Source: an uncultured Streptomyces sp.
GTDB taxonomy: Bacteria; Actinomycetota; Actinomycetes; Streptomycetales; Streptomycetaceae
Assembly (NCBI RefSeq): GCF_947488945.1
Contig: NZ_CANLBS010000014.1
Span: forward strand, 148,601 to 212,600
DNA length: 64,000 nt
Reading direction: 5' to 3'
Shown: in pieces, positions 8,662 to 17,597 of the stretch
How positions within the stretch are numbered: position 1 is the stretch's first letter
Layout: each line of letters starts with the position of its first letter
Program-made: the position numbers and the translations under genes
The notes under the pieces: generated by a model
The model's database searches: none
Told to the model about the DNA's origin: nothing
Seen by the model: the letters and a program-made list of their open reading frames with translations, nothing else

Positions 8662-9426
8662 TCAGAACCGCCCCGCGCCCAGGTCCCGCGAGACCGCCCG
8701 CGCGCAGTCCCGTACCGCCGCGACCAACTCCGTGCGCAGCTCGCCGCCCGGCGCCAGCCGCTCCACGGCGCCGGTGACCGCCACCGCGCCCACCGGCATC
8801 CTGCGCCCGTCGTGCACCGGGGCGGCCACCGCGGCCACCCCCTCCCAGGTCTCCTCCACGTCGCACGCCCAGCCGCGCGCCCGGGTCAGGTCGAGGATCT
8901 CCTCGAAACCCGCCGCGTCCGTCGTGGTGCGGGCGGTGAAGGCCCGCCGCTCGGACTCCACCGCCTCCGTGTGCGCGACCGGGTCGTACGCCGTGATCAC
9001 CTTGCCCAGCGCCGTGGAGTGCAGCGGCTGCATCGCGCCGACCTCCAGCACCTGCCGGCTGTCGTCGGGGCGGAAGACGTGGTGCACGATGAGCACCCCG
9101 TGCTGGTGCAGCACACCCAGGTGCACGCTCTCGCCGCTCGACCGGGCCAGGTCGTCCGTCCACACCAGCGCGCGGGCCCGCAGCTCGTGGACGTCCAGGT
9201 AGCTGTTGCCCAGCCGCAACAGCTCGGCGCCGAGCTGGTACCGGCCGGACGCCGGATCCTGCTCGACGAACCCCTCGTGCTGGAGGGTGCGGAGGATGCC
9301 GTGCGCGGTGCCCTTGGCCAGCCCCACCGACGAGGCGATGTCGGACAGCCCCAGCCGGCGCTCGCCGCCCGCCAGCAGGCGGAGCATCGCCGCGGCCCGC
9401 TCCAGCGACTGGATGTTCTTGGCCAT
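8662..9426 (-). CDS. gylR: Glycerol operon regulator, IclR family
   Basis: 254 residues. An N-terminal winged helix-turn-helix (NIQSLERAAAMLRLLAGG...LGLSDIASSVGLAKGTAHGILRTL, residues 3-60) precedes an IclR effector domain (SRQVLEVGAMQPLHSTALGKV, then VAAVAAPVHD). ATG 9426 is preferred over GTG 9444 because it gives the known GylR length and GGAGG lies 11 bases upstream. It is the first gene read leftward, ahead of the operon it controls, and is separated from it by a strong terminator, so it has its own promoter. Putative sites sharing TTGCCGA occur before both transcription units. Confidence 0.95.
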   Translation of the reverse strand: MAKNIQSLERAAAMLRLLAGGERRLGLSDIASSVGLAKGTAHGILRTLQHEGFVEQDPASGRYQLGAELLRLGNSYLDVHELRARALVWTDDLARSSGESVHLGVLHQHGVLIVHHVFRPDDSRQVLEVGAMQPLHSTALGKVITAYDPVAHTEAVESERRAFTARTTTDAAGFEEILDLTRARGWACDVEETWEGVAAVAAPVHDGRRMPVGAVAVTGAVERLAPGGELRTELVAAVRDCARAVSRDLGAGRF

Positions 9427-9462
9427 CGCGCCGTATTCCTCCACTCGGTTCGACCATGCAGA

Positions 9463-9485
9463 ACACTATCGGCCGTTGCCGACAG
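9463..9485 (-). promoter_or_regulatory. gylR promoter and operator
   Basis: On the minus strand CTGTCGGCA is followed after exactly eight bases by TAGTGT, and TCGGC-N4-GCCGA forms an inverted repeat inside it. The transcript would start near 9456, giving a leader of about 30 bases. The overlap of -10 and operator half-sites fits autorepression by GylR. Confidence 0.5.
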
Positions 9486-9656
9486 CTGCTCGTGCATGCC
9501 GGGAACACGCCGTACGGCCCGTTCCCCGCACAGCATGCAGTCCGCCCCGTGGGACGGCGTGTCGGGGTGCGGCACCGCCCGGCTAGGCTGGCCCGGTGCG
9601 CCCTCCTGCCGGACGGGCGTGAAGCCGACAGCCGTCGCATCCCCGGGAGATCATCC

Positions 9657-12600
9657 ATGGCCTCGTTGCCGACCCCTACCGCCGACAGCCGCAGCCGGGC
9701 CGCCGCCCTCCGCGAGGCGCTCGCCACCCGAGTGGTGGTGGCCGACGGTGCCATGGGCACCATGCTCCAGGCCCAGGACCCCACCCTCGAGGACTTCCAG
9801 GACCTCGAAGGCTGCAACGAGATCCTCAACGTCACGCGCCCCGACATCGTCCGCTCGGTCCACCGGGAGTACTTCGCGGTCGGCGTGGACTGCGTCGAGA
9901 CCAACACCTTCGGCGCGAACCTCGCCGCGCTCGGCGAGTACGGCATCCCCGAGCGGGTGTACGAGCTCTCCGAGGCCGGCGCCCGGATCGCCCGCGAGGT
10001 CGCCGACGAGTTCACCCTCTCCACCGGGCAGCAGCGCTGGGTGCTCGGCTCCATGGGCCCCGGCACCAAGCTCCCGACCCTCGGCCACACCACCTACGAC
10101 AAGCTCCGCGACGCCTACCAGCGCAACGCCGAGGGCATGATCGCGGGAGGCGCCGACGCGCTCCTGGTGGAGACCACCCAGGACCTGCTCCAGACCAAGG
10201 CCTCGATCGTCGGAGCCCGCCGCGCCCTCGCCGCCACCGGCGCCGACCTGCCGCTCATCTGCTCCGTGACCGTCGAGACCACCGGCACCATGCTGCTCGG
10301 CTCCGAGATCGGCGCCGCGCTCACCGCGCTGGAGCCGCTCGGCATCGACATGATCGGGCTGAACTGCGCCACCGGCCCCGCCGAGATGAGCGAGCACCTG
10401 CGCTACCTGGCCCGCCACTCCCGCATCCCGCTCTCCTGCATGCCCAACGCCGGCCTGCCCGTCCTCGGCAAGGACGGCGCCCACTACCCCCTGTCGCCGG
10501 GCGAACTGGCCGACGCCCAGGAGACCTTCGTCCGCGAGTACGGCATCTCGCTGGCCGGCGGCTGCTGCGGCACCACCCCCGAGCACCTGCGCCAGGTCGT
10601 CGAGCGGGTCCGCGGCCTCGCCCCCACCGCCCGCGAACCCCGCCCCGAGCCCGGCGCCGCCTCGCTCTACCAGACGGTCCCGTTCCGCCAGGACACCTCC
10701 TACCTCGCGATCGGCGAGCGCACCAACGCGAACGGGTCCAAGAAGTTCCGCGACGCGATGCTCGAAGCCCGCTGGGACGACTGCGTGGAGATGGCGCGCG
10801 AGCAGATCCGCGAGGGCGCCCACATGCTCGACCTCTGCGTCGACTACGTCGGACGCGACGGCGCCGCCGACATGGCCGAACTGGCCGGCCGCTTCGCCAC
10901 CGCCTCCACGCTGCCGATCGTCCTCGACTCCACCGAACTGCCGGTGCTGCGGGCCGGACTGGAGAAGCTCGGCGGCCGTGCGGTCCTGAACTCGGTCAAC
11001 TACGAGGACGGCGACGGCCCCGAATCCCGCTTCGCCCAGGTCAGCGCACTGGCCGCCGAGCACGGCGCGGCCCTGATCGCCCTGACCATCGACGAGGAGG
11101 GCCAGGCGCGCACCGTCGAGCACAAGGTCGCCATCGCCGAGCGGCTCATCGAAGACCTCACCACCAACTGGGGCATCCACGAGTCGGACATCCTCATCGA
11201 CTGCCTCACCTTCACCATCTGCACCGGCCAGGAGGAGTCCCGCAAGGACGGCATCGCCACCATCGGCGCCATCCGCGAGCTCAAGAAGCGCCACCCCGAC
11301 GTGCAGACCACTCTCGGCCTGTCCAACATCTCCTTCGGCCTCAACCCGGCCGCCCGCGTGGTGCTGAACTCCGTCTTCCTCGACGAGTGCGTCAAGGCCG
11401 GCCTGGACTCCGCGATCGTGCACGCCTCCAAGATCCTGCCGATCGCCCGGCTGGAGGAGGAGCAGGTCAAGGTCGCCCTCGACCTCATCCACGACCGCCG
11501 CTCCGAGGGCTACGACCCGCTGCAGAGGCTCATGGAGCTGTTCGAGGGCGTCTCCACCAAGTCGATGAAGGCCGGCAAGGCCGAGGAACTCCTCGCCCTC
11601 CCGCTGGACGAGCGCCTCCAGCGCCGCATCATCGACGGCGAGCGCAACGGCCTGGAGGCCGACCTCGACGAGGCACTCCTGACCCGGCCCGCCCTGGACA
11701 TCGTCAACGACACCCTGCTGGAAGGGATGAAGGTCGTCGGCGAGCTCTTCGGCTCCGGCCAGATGCAGCTCCCCTTCGTGCTCCAGTCCGCCGAGGTCAT
11801 GAAGACCGCGGTGGCCCACCTGGAGCCGCACATGGAGAAGTCCGACGACGAGGGCAAGGGCACCATCGTGCTCGCCACCGTCCGCGGCGACGTCCACGAC
11901 ATCGGCAAGAACCTCGTCGACATCATCCTGTCCAACAACGGCTACACCGTCGTCAACCTCGGCATCAAGCAGCCCGTCTCCGCGATCCTGGAGGCGGCCG
12001 AGGAACACCGCGCCGACGTCATCGGCATGTCCGGCCTGCTGGTGAAGTCCACCGTGATCATGAAGGAGAACCTGGAGGAGCTGAACCAGCGCAAGCTGGC
12101 CGCCGACTTCCCGGTGATCCTCGGCGGAGCCGCCCTCACCCGCGCCTACGTCGAGCAGGACCTGCACGAGATCTACGAGGGCGAGGTCCGCTACGCCCGC
12201 GACGCCTTCGAGGGCCTGCGGCTGATGGACGCGCTGATCTCCGTGAAGCGCGGCGTCCCCGGCGCCAAGCTCCCCGAGCTCAAGCAGCGCCGGGTTCCCA
12301 AGCGGGAGACCGCCGTCCTGGAGGTGGACGAGCCGGAGACGGGCGTCCGCTCCGACGTCGCCGTCGACAACCCGGTCCCCGAACCGCCGTTCTGGGGCAC
12401 CCGCGTCGTCAAGGGCATCCAGCTCAAGGAGTACGCGTCCTGGCTGGACGAGGGCGCCCTCTTCAAGGGCCAGTGGGGCCTGAAGCAGGCCCGCACCGGC
12501 GACGGCCCGACGTACGAGGAACTGGTCGAGACCGAGGGCCGGCCCCGGCTGCGCGGCTGGCTCGACAAGCTGCACACCGAGAACCTGCTGGAAGCCGCCG

Positions 12601-13169
12601 TCGTGCACGGCTACTTCCCCTGCGTCTCCAAGGGCGACGACCTGATCCTGCTCCACGAGGACGGCTCGGAGCGCACCCGCTTCACCTTCCCGCGCCAGCG
12701 CCGCGGCCGCCGCCTCTGCCTCGCCGACTTCTTCCGCCCGGAGGACTCGGGCGAGAGGGACGTCGTCGGCCTCCAGGTCGTCACCGTCGGCTCCCGGATC
12801 GGCGAGGCCACCGCCGAACTGTTCGCCTCCGACTCCTACCGCGACTACCTGGAGCTGCACGGCCTGTCCGTCCAGCTCGCCGAGGCGCTCGCCGAGTACT
12901 GGCACGCCCGGGTCCGCAGCGAACTCGGCTTCGCCGGCGAGGACCCCTCGGACGTCGAGGACATGTTCGCGCTGAAGTACCGGGGCGCCCGCTTCTCGCT
13001 CGGCTACGGCGCCTGCCCGGACCTGGAGGACCGCGCGAAGATCGCCGAGCTGCTGCAGCCGGAGCGGATCGGCGTGAAGCTCTCCGAGGAGTTCCAGCTC
13101 CACCCCGAGCAGTCCACCGACGCCATCATCATCCACCACCCCGAAGCGAAGTACTTCAACGCCCGGTAA
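9657..13169 (+). CDS. metH: Cobalamin-dependent methionine synthase
   Basis: 1170 residues. It transfers a methyl group from 5-methyltetrahydrofolate to homocysteine via methylcobalamin. Domains in order: homocysteine-binding barrel (DGAMGTMLQ near 24, zinc cysteines in LNCATGP near 236 and GGCCGTT near 302), folate-binding barrel (IGERTNANGSKKF), cobalamin cap, Rossmann B12 domain with DVHDIGKN (axial His near 747), and the C-terminal AdoMet reactivation domain (RFSLGYGACPDLEDR). ATG 9657 has GGGAGA upstream; the long in-frame extension to 9456 overlaps the gylR promoter and is unlikely. No cobalamin riboswitch is evident in the leader. Confidence 0.97.
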   Translation: MASLPTPTADSRSRAAALREALATRVVVADGAMGTMLQAQDPTLEDFQDLEGCNEILNVTRPDIVRSVHREYFAVGVDCVETNTFGANLAALGEYGIPERVYELSEAGARIAREVADEFTLSTGQQRWVLGSMGPGTKLPTLGHTTYDKLRDAYQRNAEGMIAGGADALLVETTQDLLQTKASIVGARRALAATGADLPLICSVTVETTGTMLLGSEIGAALTALEPLGIDMIGLNCATGPAEMSEHLRYLARHSRIPLSCMPNAGLPVLGKDGAHYPLSPGELADAQETFVREYGISLAGGCCGTTPEHLRQVVERVRGLAPTAREPRPEPGAASLYQTVPFRQDTSYLAIGERTNANGSKKFRDAMLEARWDDCVEMAREQIREGAHMLDLCVDYVGRDGAADMAELAGRFATASTLPIVLDSTELPVLRAGLEKLGGRAVLNSVNYEDGDGPESRFAQVSALAAEHGAALIALTIDEEGQARTVEHKVAIAERLIEDLTTNWGIHESDILIDCLTFTICTGQEESRKDGIATIGAIRELKKRHPDVQTTLGLSNISFGLNPAARVVLNSVFLDECVKAGLDSAIVHASKILPIARLEEEQVKVALDLIHDRRSEGYDPLQRLMELFEGVSTKSMKAGKAEELLALPLDERLQRRIIDGERNGLEADLDEALLTRPALDIVNDTLLEGMKVVGELFGSGQMQLPFVLQSAEVMKTAVAHLEPHMEKSDDEGKGTIVLATVRGDVHDIGKNLVDIILSNNGYTVVNLGIKQPVSAILEAAEEHRADVIGMSGLLVKSTVIMKENLEELNQRKLAADFPVILGGAALTRAYVEQDLHEIYEGEVRYARDAFEGLRLMDALISVKRGVPGAKLPELKQRRVPKRETAVLEVDEPETGVRSDVAVDNPVPEPPFWGTRVVKGIQLKEYASWLDEGALFKGQWGLKQARTGDGPTYEELVETEGRPRLRGWLDKLHTENLLEAAVVHGYFPCVSKGDDLILLHEDGSERTRFTFPRQRRGRRLCLADFFRPEDSGERDVVGLQVVTVGSRIGEATAELFASDSYRDYLELHGLSVQLAEALAEYWHARVRSELGFAGEDPSDVEDMFALKYRGARFSLGYGACPDLEDRAKIAELLQPERIGVKLSEEFQLHPEQSTDAIIIHHPEAKYFNAR

Positions 13170-13246
13170 CCGGTTCTCCCACGCGCGGTGACCCCCGGTT
13201 CGGCGCGCGTTCGCCGGACGAGTCGTAGACTGGTCGGTCCAGTGCA

Positions 13247-13282
13247 GGCCGGTCGCCCCTCCCACCGGGAGGGCGGCCGGCC
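13247..13282 (+). terminator. metH terminator or leader hairpin of the HAD gene
   Basis: GGCCGGTCGCCCCTCCC (13247-13263) pairs with 13267-13282, with one bulged base and one mismatch, and is followed by TTCTCGTC. It lies 78 bases beyond metH. Because a TAGACT -10-like element sits upstream at 13226-13231, it may also lie in the 5' leader of the next gene. Confidence 0.65.
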
Positions 13283-13309
13283 TTCTCGTCCCTCATGGAG
13301 GTGTGCCGG

Positions 13310-14011
13310 ATGACCAGTACGGTCCCCGTGTCCCAGACCCGCACGGCGGAAGACGCGACGCTGCAAGCCGTCTTCCTCGACATGGACGGCACCCTGGTGG
13401 ACACGGAGGGCTTCTGGTGGGACACCGAGGTGGAAGTCTTCGCCGACCTCGGCCACCGGCTGAAGGAATCCTGGCGCGAGGTGGTCGTGGGCGGACCCAT
13501 GACCCGCAGCGCGGGCTACCTCATCGAGGTGACCGGCGCCGACGTCTCCCTCGACGAACTGACGGTGCTGCTCAACGACCGCTTCGAGAAGCGCATCGGC
13601 CGCGGGGTGCCGCTGATGCCCGGCGCGCAGCGCCTGCTGGCCGAGCTCGGGGCGCACGACGTGCCGACCGCCCTCGTCTCCGCCTCGCACCGCAGAATCA
13701 TCGACCGGGTCCTCGACTCGGTCGGCCGGCACCACTTCACCCTCACCGTCGCCGGTGACGAGGTCGCCCGCACCAAGCCGCACCCGGAGCCCTACCTCGC
13801 CGCCGCCGCCGGCGTGGGCGCGGACCCGTGGCGCTGCGCGGTCGTCGAGGACACCGCCACCGGCGTCGCCTCCGCCGAAGCGGCCGGCTGCCGGGTGGTG
13901 GCCGTGCCCTCGGTCGCCCCCATCCTGCCCGCGCCCGGCCGGGCCGTGGTCGGCTCCCTCGAAGAGATCGACCTGCCCTTCCTGCGCAACCTCGTCACCC
14001 GCCCCGTCTGA
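13310..14011 (+). CDS. HAD-superfamily phosphatase
   Basis: 233 residues. HAD motif I is DMDGTLVDTEG (nucleophile and acid Asp), motif II is ALVSAS, motif III Lys is in ARTKPHPEPYL, and motif IV is VVEDTATGV. A helical cap lies between motifs I and II (residues about 35-105). This is the beta-phosphoglucomutase/phosphoglycolate-phosphatase-like subgroup, acting on small phosphorylated metabolites; the substrate cannot be read from the sequence. GGAGGTG just upstream supports ATG 13310 over ATG 13295. Confidence 0.88.
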   Translation: MTSTVPVSQTRTAEDATLQAVFLDMDGTLVDTEGFWWDTEVEVFADLGHRLKESWREVVVGGPMTRSAGYLIEVTGADVSLDELTVLLNDRFEKRIGRGVPLMPGAQRLLAELGAHDVPTALVSASHRRIIDRVLDSVGRHHFTLTVAGDEVARTKPHPEPYLAAAAGVGADPWRCAVVEDTATGVASAEAAGCRVVAVPSVAPILPAPGRAVVGSLEEIDLPFLRNLVTRPV

Positions 14012-14361
14012 CCCGCGCCCGCCCATGTGCGCACACCGGCCGAAGAGGCTCACGCATTCCCCACGTATTTCTCCGCCGTTTCCCCACATGAAGGAAGCCG
14101 CGGGAATGGCGTAGGCCATCGGAATGCGTGAGCCTTCTCACCCGTAAAGAGCCGACCGGCCGGACGGCGAAACGCATGCGGGCGACCCGAGTGTCCCGAT
14201 TCATCAATACTCGGGAGGTAATTTCCCGCCCCTCGGGAGCATTTCCGGTCACGCGCCGTGATCCCCCGGAAACGCACCCGCCGGGCCGCGCGTCGTGAAA
14301 GGGGATCACGAGCCGCTTACCCTCGATTTCTCACACGCCGGGACGAGGGAGACACGACCAG
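14012..14361. other. 350-bp gene-free region with three strong inverted repeats
   Basis: No coding frame is convincing here. GGCTCACGCATTCC (14047-14060) pairs perfectly with 14121-14134 around a 60-base loop containing an inner hairpin ATGGC-GTAG-GCCAT (14106-14119). CCCGAGT (14186-14192) pairs with ACTCGGG (14209-14215). GTGATCCCC (14258-14266) pairs with GGGGATCAC (14301-14309). The region is less GC-rich than its neighbours. It could be the HAD-gene terminator plus a structured leader or operator for the solute-binding protein gene. Confidence 0.6.
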
Positions 14362-15963
14362 ATGCACCGCAAGACCCTGGTGCCGACCACGGTGGCCGCA
14401 CTGCTCGCCGCCGCGCCGGCGGGCTGCGGAACCCCGCAGGACGCGGCCGACGGCGCGGCCACCGTGGTCGTCGGCACCACCGACCACGTCGCCGCCACCA
14501 AAGACGCCCCCGCCCCCCTCGACCCGGCGGTCGCCTACGAGGCCGGGGTCTGGAACGTACTGCGGCAGACCCAGCAGACCCTGCTGCACATCCCGCGCGG
14601 CGGCGGCGAACCGGTGCCCGAAGCGGCCTCGGGCTGCCGCTTCACCGACCACCAGAACGAGAGCTACCGCTGCACCCTGCGCACGGGGCTCACCTTCTCC
14701 GACGGCACCCCGCTCACCCCCGAGGACGTCGCGTACTCCCTCCGGCGCGTCCTCGCCGTGAAGTCACCGGCCGGCCCCGCCGCCCTCCTCGACAACATCG
14801 ACACGATCGAGACCAGGGGCGAGCACGAGATCGTCTTCCACCTCCGCGCCCCCGACGCCACCTTCCCGTACAAGCTGGCCACCCCGGCCGCGGGCATCGT
14901 CCCCAGGGACAGCTACCCGGCCGCCTCCGTGCGCGAAGGCCTCCAGGTCGACGGCTCGGGGCCGTACACGATGAAGGCCGAGGCGCGGGGCGGCGAGGTC
15001 AGCAGAATCGTCTTCACCCGCAACCCCCGGTACAAGGGCGACCTGGAGGTCCGCAACGAGAAGGTCGCACTCGACTTCTTCCGCGACGCCCGGCAGATGG
15101 GCGCCGCGCTCGACGACGAGAAGATCGACGTCATGGGCCGCACCCTCTCGCCCGAGCAGTCCGAGAAGCTGACCGAGCAGCCGGAGGAAGGTGTCGAACT
15201 GACCGAGATCCCCGGACTCGCCATCAGCTACCTCGCCTTCGACACCGACGACCCCGCGGTGAAGAACAAGGCCGTCCGGCAGGCCGTCGCCCAGCTCGTC
15301 GACCGCGACGACATCTCCGCCGAGGTCTACGGCTCGACGACCGAACCGCTGTACTCGCTCATTCCGTCCGGCATCACCGGCCACACCAACGCGTTCTTCA
15401 ACACCTACGGCGAACCCAGCGTCACCAAGGCCGCGGACATTCTGCGTTCCGCCGGGATATCCACCCCGGTCCGCTTCACCCTGCACTACGCCAAAGACCA
15501 TTACGGGGCCGCCACCGCAACCGAATTCAAGGCCCTGGCAAAGCAGTTGAACGATTCCGGACTGTTCGACGTCACCGCCCGGGGAACCGACTGGTCCACC
15601 TACCGCCCCGCCCAGATGCGCGGCGAATACGCCGTCTACGGCATGGGATGGTTCCCCGACTATCCCGACCCGGACAATTACACGACGCCGTTCCTCGACG
15701 CCGGCAATTTCCTCAACTCCCCCTACACGTCCACCGAGACCCGCACGGTGCTGCTCCCGCAGACCCGGCGCGAGGCGGACCGCTCCGCCACCACCGCCGC
15801 CTTCGGCCGCATCCAGCAGATCGTCGCCACCGACGTCCCCGTCCTCCCGATCTGGCAGGGCAAGAGCTACCTGGCCGCCCGCGACGGCGTCACCGGCGTC
15901 GAATGGGCCTTCACCGCCTCCGCCGACCTCCGCCTCTGGGAACTCGGCGCCGCCCCGCGGTGA
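14362..15963 (+). CDS. ABC-transporter solute-binding lipoprotein, peptide/opine family 5
   Basis: 533 residues. The N-terminus is a lipoprotein signal (HRKTLVPTTVAALLAAAPAG then Cys 22). The mature part follows the SBP family 5 pattern: EAGVWNVLRQTQQTLL, LRTGLTFSDGTPLTPEDVAYSLRR, the VDGSGPYTM segment, and a C-terminal MGWFPDYPDPDNYTTPF. Such proteins deliver oligopeptides, nickel or other solutes to Opp/Dpp-type permeases. No permease or ATPase gene is adjacent, so it is an orphan. The stretch 15420-15680 uses more A/T-ending codons than the rest of the gene. Confidence 0.9.
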   Translation: MHRKTLVPTTVAALLAAAPAGCGTPQDAADGAATVVVGTTDHVAATKDAPAPLDPAVAYEAGVWNVLRQTQQTLLHIPRGGGEPVPEAASGCRFTDHQNESYRCTLRTGLTFSDGTPLTPEDVAYSLRRVLAVKSPAGPAALLDNIDTIETRGEHEIVFHLRAPDATFPYKLATPAAGIVPRDSYPAASVREGLQVDGSGPYTMKAEARGGEVSRIVFTRNPRYKGDLEVRNEKVALDFFRDARQMGAALDDEKIDVMGRTLSPEQSEKLTEQPEEGVELTEIPGLAISYLAFDTDDPAVKNKAVRQAVAQLVDRDDISAEVYGSTTEPLYSLIPSGITGHTNAFFNTYGEPSVTKAADILRSAGISTPVRFTLHYAKDHYGAATATEFKALAKQLNDSGLFDVTARGTDWSTYRPAQMRGEYAVYGMGWFPDYPDPDNYTTPFLDAGNFLNSPYTSTETRTVLLPQTRREADRSATTAAFGRIQQIVATDVPVLPIWQGKSYLAARDGVTGVEWAFTASADLRLWELGAAPR

Positions 15964-15991
15964 CCCGCCCCCGGCCGGACGGCACCGGCCC

Positions 15992-16669
15992 CTACGACGC
16001 CGTGCCGCCCGGCCGCACCAGCCCGCTCTCGTACGCGTAGACCGCCGCCTGCACCCGGTCGCGCAGACTCAGCTTCGTCAGCACATGCCCCACATGCGTC
16101 TTCACCGTCGTCTCGCTGACGAACAGATCCGCCGCGATCTCCGCGTTCGACAGCCCGCGCGCCACCAGCTTCAGCACCTCCACCTCCCGGTCCGTCAGCG
16201 TGTGCAGCACGTTCGGCGCGGGCTCCTCGCCCGACGGGAGATGGTCCGCGTACTTGTCCAGCAGCCGGCGCGTGATGCTGGGCGCCAGCATCGCCTCACC
16301 TGCCGCCACCACCCGGATCGCCTGCACCAGCTCGTCGGCCGGAGCGTCCTTCAGCAGGAAACCGCTCGCCCCGGCCCGCAGCGCCTCCACCACGTACTCG
16401 TCGAGATCGAACGTCGTCAGCACCAGCACCTTCGCCGGACCGTCCCGGCCGGGTCCGGTGATCTGCCGGGTCGCCTCCACACCGTCCATCCGCGGCATCC
16501 GGATGTCCATCAGCACCACGTCCGGCTGCAGCGCCCGCACCTGGTCGATCGCCTGCAGACCGTCACCGGCCTCGCCGACCACCACCAGATCGCCCTCCGC
16601 CTCCAGAATCATCCGGAAGCCCGTGCGCAACAGCGGCTGATCATCGACCAGCAGGACACGGATAGCCAC
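15992..16669 (-). CDS. NarL/FixJ-type response regulator without adjacent kinase
   Basis: 225 residues. The receiver domain (1-120) has the acidic pair DD at 9-10, the phosphoacceptor Asp in DVVLMDIRMPRMDG (near residue 54), Thr in VLVLTTF and Lys in FLLKDAP. A LuxR-type helix-turn-helix follows (LTDREVEVLKLVARGLSNAEIA...SETTVKTHV). The GTG start at 16669 has GAGGAGG upstream. It lies nine bases after the RecB-like gene on the same strand, so the two may be cotranscribed. No histidine kinase is nearby. Confidence 0.93.
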   Translation of the reverse strand: MAIRVLLVDDQPLLRTGFRMILEAEGDLVVVGEAGDGLQAIDQVRALQPDVVLMDIRMPRMDGVEATRQITGPGRDGPAKVLVLTTFDLDEYVVEALRAGASGFLLKDAPADELVQAIRVVAAGEAMLAPSITRRLLDKYADHLPSGEEPAPNVLHTLTDREVEVLKLVARGLSNAEIAADLFVSETTVKTHVGHVLTKLSLRDRVQAAVYAYESGLVRPGGTAS

Positions 16670-16678
16670 GAAACCTCC

Positions 16679-17590
16679 TCAAGGGCCCCCCAGGGCCGCC
16701 GTCCGGCCCGAGTCGACCGGCACCGGGCCCATTGTGCCCGCCCCACCGTCCCCCGCCCCGGCCGGGCGCACCGGCAGCGGATACACCGGGGGAGTCCCAC
16801 CGAATTCCGGACACAGCGCCCGGTGGTCGCACCACCCGCACAGCTTCGTCGGCCGGGGCCGCCACTCACCCGTCTCCGTCGCCCGCGAGATCGCCTCCCA
16901 CAACGCGTGCAGCTTCCGCTCCACCCGCTCCAGATCCGCCACCACCGGGTCGTACGTGATCACATCGCCACTGCCCAGATAGACCAATTGCAGACGGCGC
17001 GGCACCACGCCCTTCAGCCGCCACACCACCAGCGCGTAGAACGTCATCTGGAACCGCGCACCCTCGGCGTACTCCGGCCGCGGCGCCTTCCCCGTCTTGT
17101 AGTCGACGATCCGCACCTCACCCGTGGGCGCCACGTCGACCCGGTCGATCACCCCGCGCAACCGCAGCCCCGACGCCAGCTCCGTCTCCACCATCAGCTC
17201 ACGCTCGGCCGGCTCCAGCCGCGTCGGATCCTCCAGCGAGAACCACCTCTCCACCAGCCGCTCCGCCTCACCGAGCCAGCGCGACAACCGCTCGCCCTCC
17301 GCGTCGTCCGCGAACAGCTCCGTCAGCTCCGGCCTCGACTCCAGCAACCGGTCCCACTGCCCGGGCACCAGCGACCGCGCGTGCGGCGCGGTCCGCTCGA
17401 CGGCAGGCCGGTCGAACAGACGCTCCAGCACCGCATGGACCAGCGTGCCGCGGGTAGCGGCCTCACTGGGCTTCTCGGGCAGCCTGTCGATCACCCGGAA
17501 GCGGTACAGCAAGGGACACTGCATGAAGTCACTCGCCCTCGACGGCGACAGTGACGACGGAGGCCGCGGCGGCCGGGGTACGGAGGTCAT
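16679..17590 (-). CDS. RecB-family PD-(D/E)XK exonuclease with C-terminal Cys cluster
   Basis: 303 residues, a stand-alone Cas4/RecB-type nuclease. The N-terminal RASDFMQCPLLYRFRVIDRL box carries the first Cys; nuclease motifs are RGVIDRVD, the core IVDYKTGK near residue 160 and QMTFYALVVW. A C-terminal CGWCDHRALCPEF provides three more Cys, as expected for a 4Fe-4S cluster that stabilises AddB/Cas4-type nucleases. ATG 17590 lies seven bases after a TAGGGT -10, so the mRNA is probably leaderless. The promoter is a perfect PafBC/RecA-NDp match, pointing to DNA-damage induction. It overlaps no CRISPR locus and is probably a repair enzyme. Confidence 0.88.
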   Translation of the reverse strand: MTSVPRPPRPPSSLSPSRASDFMQCPLLYRFRVIDRLPEKPSEAATRGTLVHAVLERLFDRPAVERTAPHARSLVPGQWDRLLESRPELTELFADDAEGERLSRWLGEAERLVERWFSLEDPTRLEPAERELMVETELASGLRLRGVIDRVDVAPTGEVRIVDYKTGKAPRPEYAEGARFQMTFYALVVWRLKGVVPRRLQLVYLGSGDVITYDPVVADLERVERKLHALWEAISRATETGEWRPRPTKLCGWCDHRALCPEFGGTPPVYPLPVRPAGAGDGGAGTMGPVPVDSGRTAALGGP

Positions 17591-17597
17591 GCCCACG

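Noticed and set aside
9480..9656. Cobalamin riboswitch before metH
   Set aside because: The short leader lacks the B12 box and there is no room for the full aptamer; only a weak TAGGCT promoter element is visible.
9651..13265. A 1204-codon open frame antisense to metH, and many other long antisense frames
   Set aside because: High GC content removes stop codons from all frames. The opposite strand has unmistakable conserved enzymes, whereas the antisense translations are low-complexity with no recognisable domain.
16679..17590. Cas4 of a CRISPR-Cas system
   Set aside because: The nuclease fold and Cys cluster resemble Cas4, but no repeat-spacer array or other cas gene occurs anywhere in the window.
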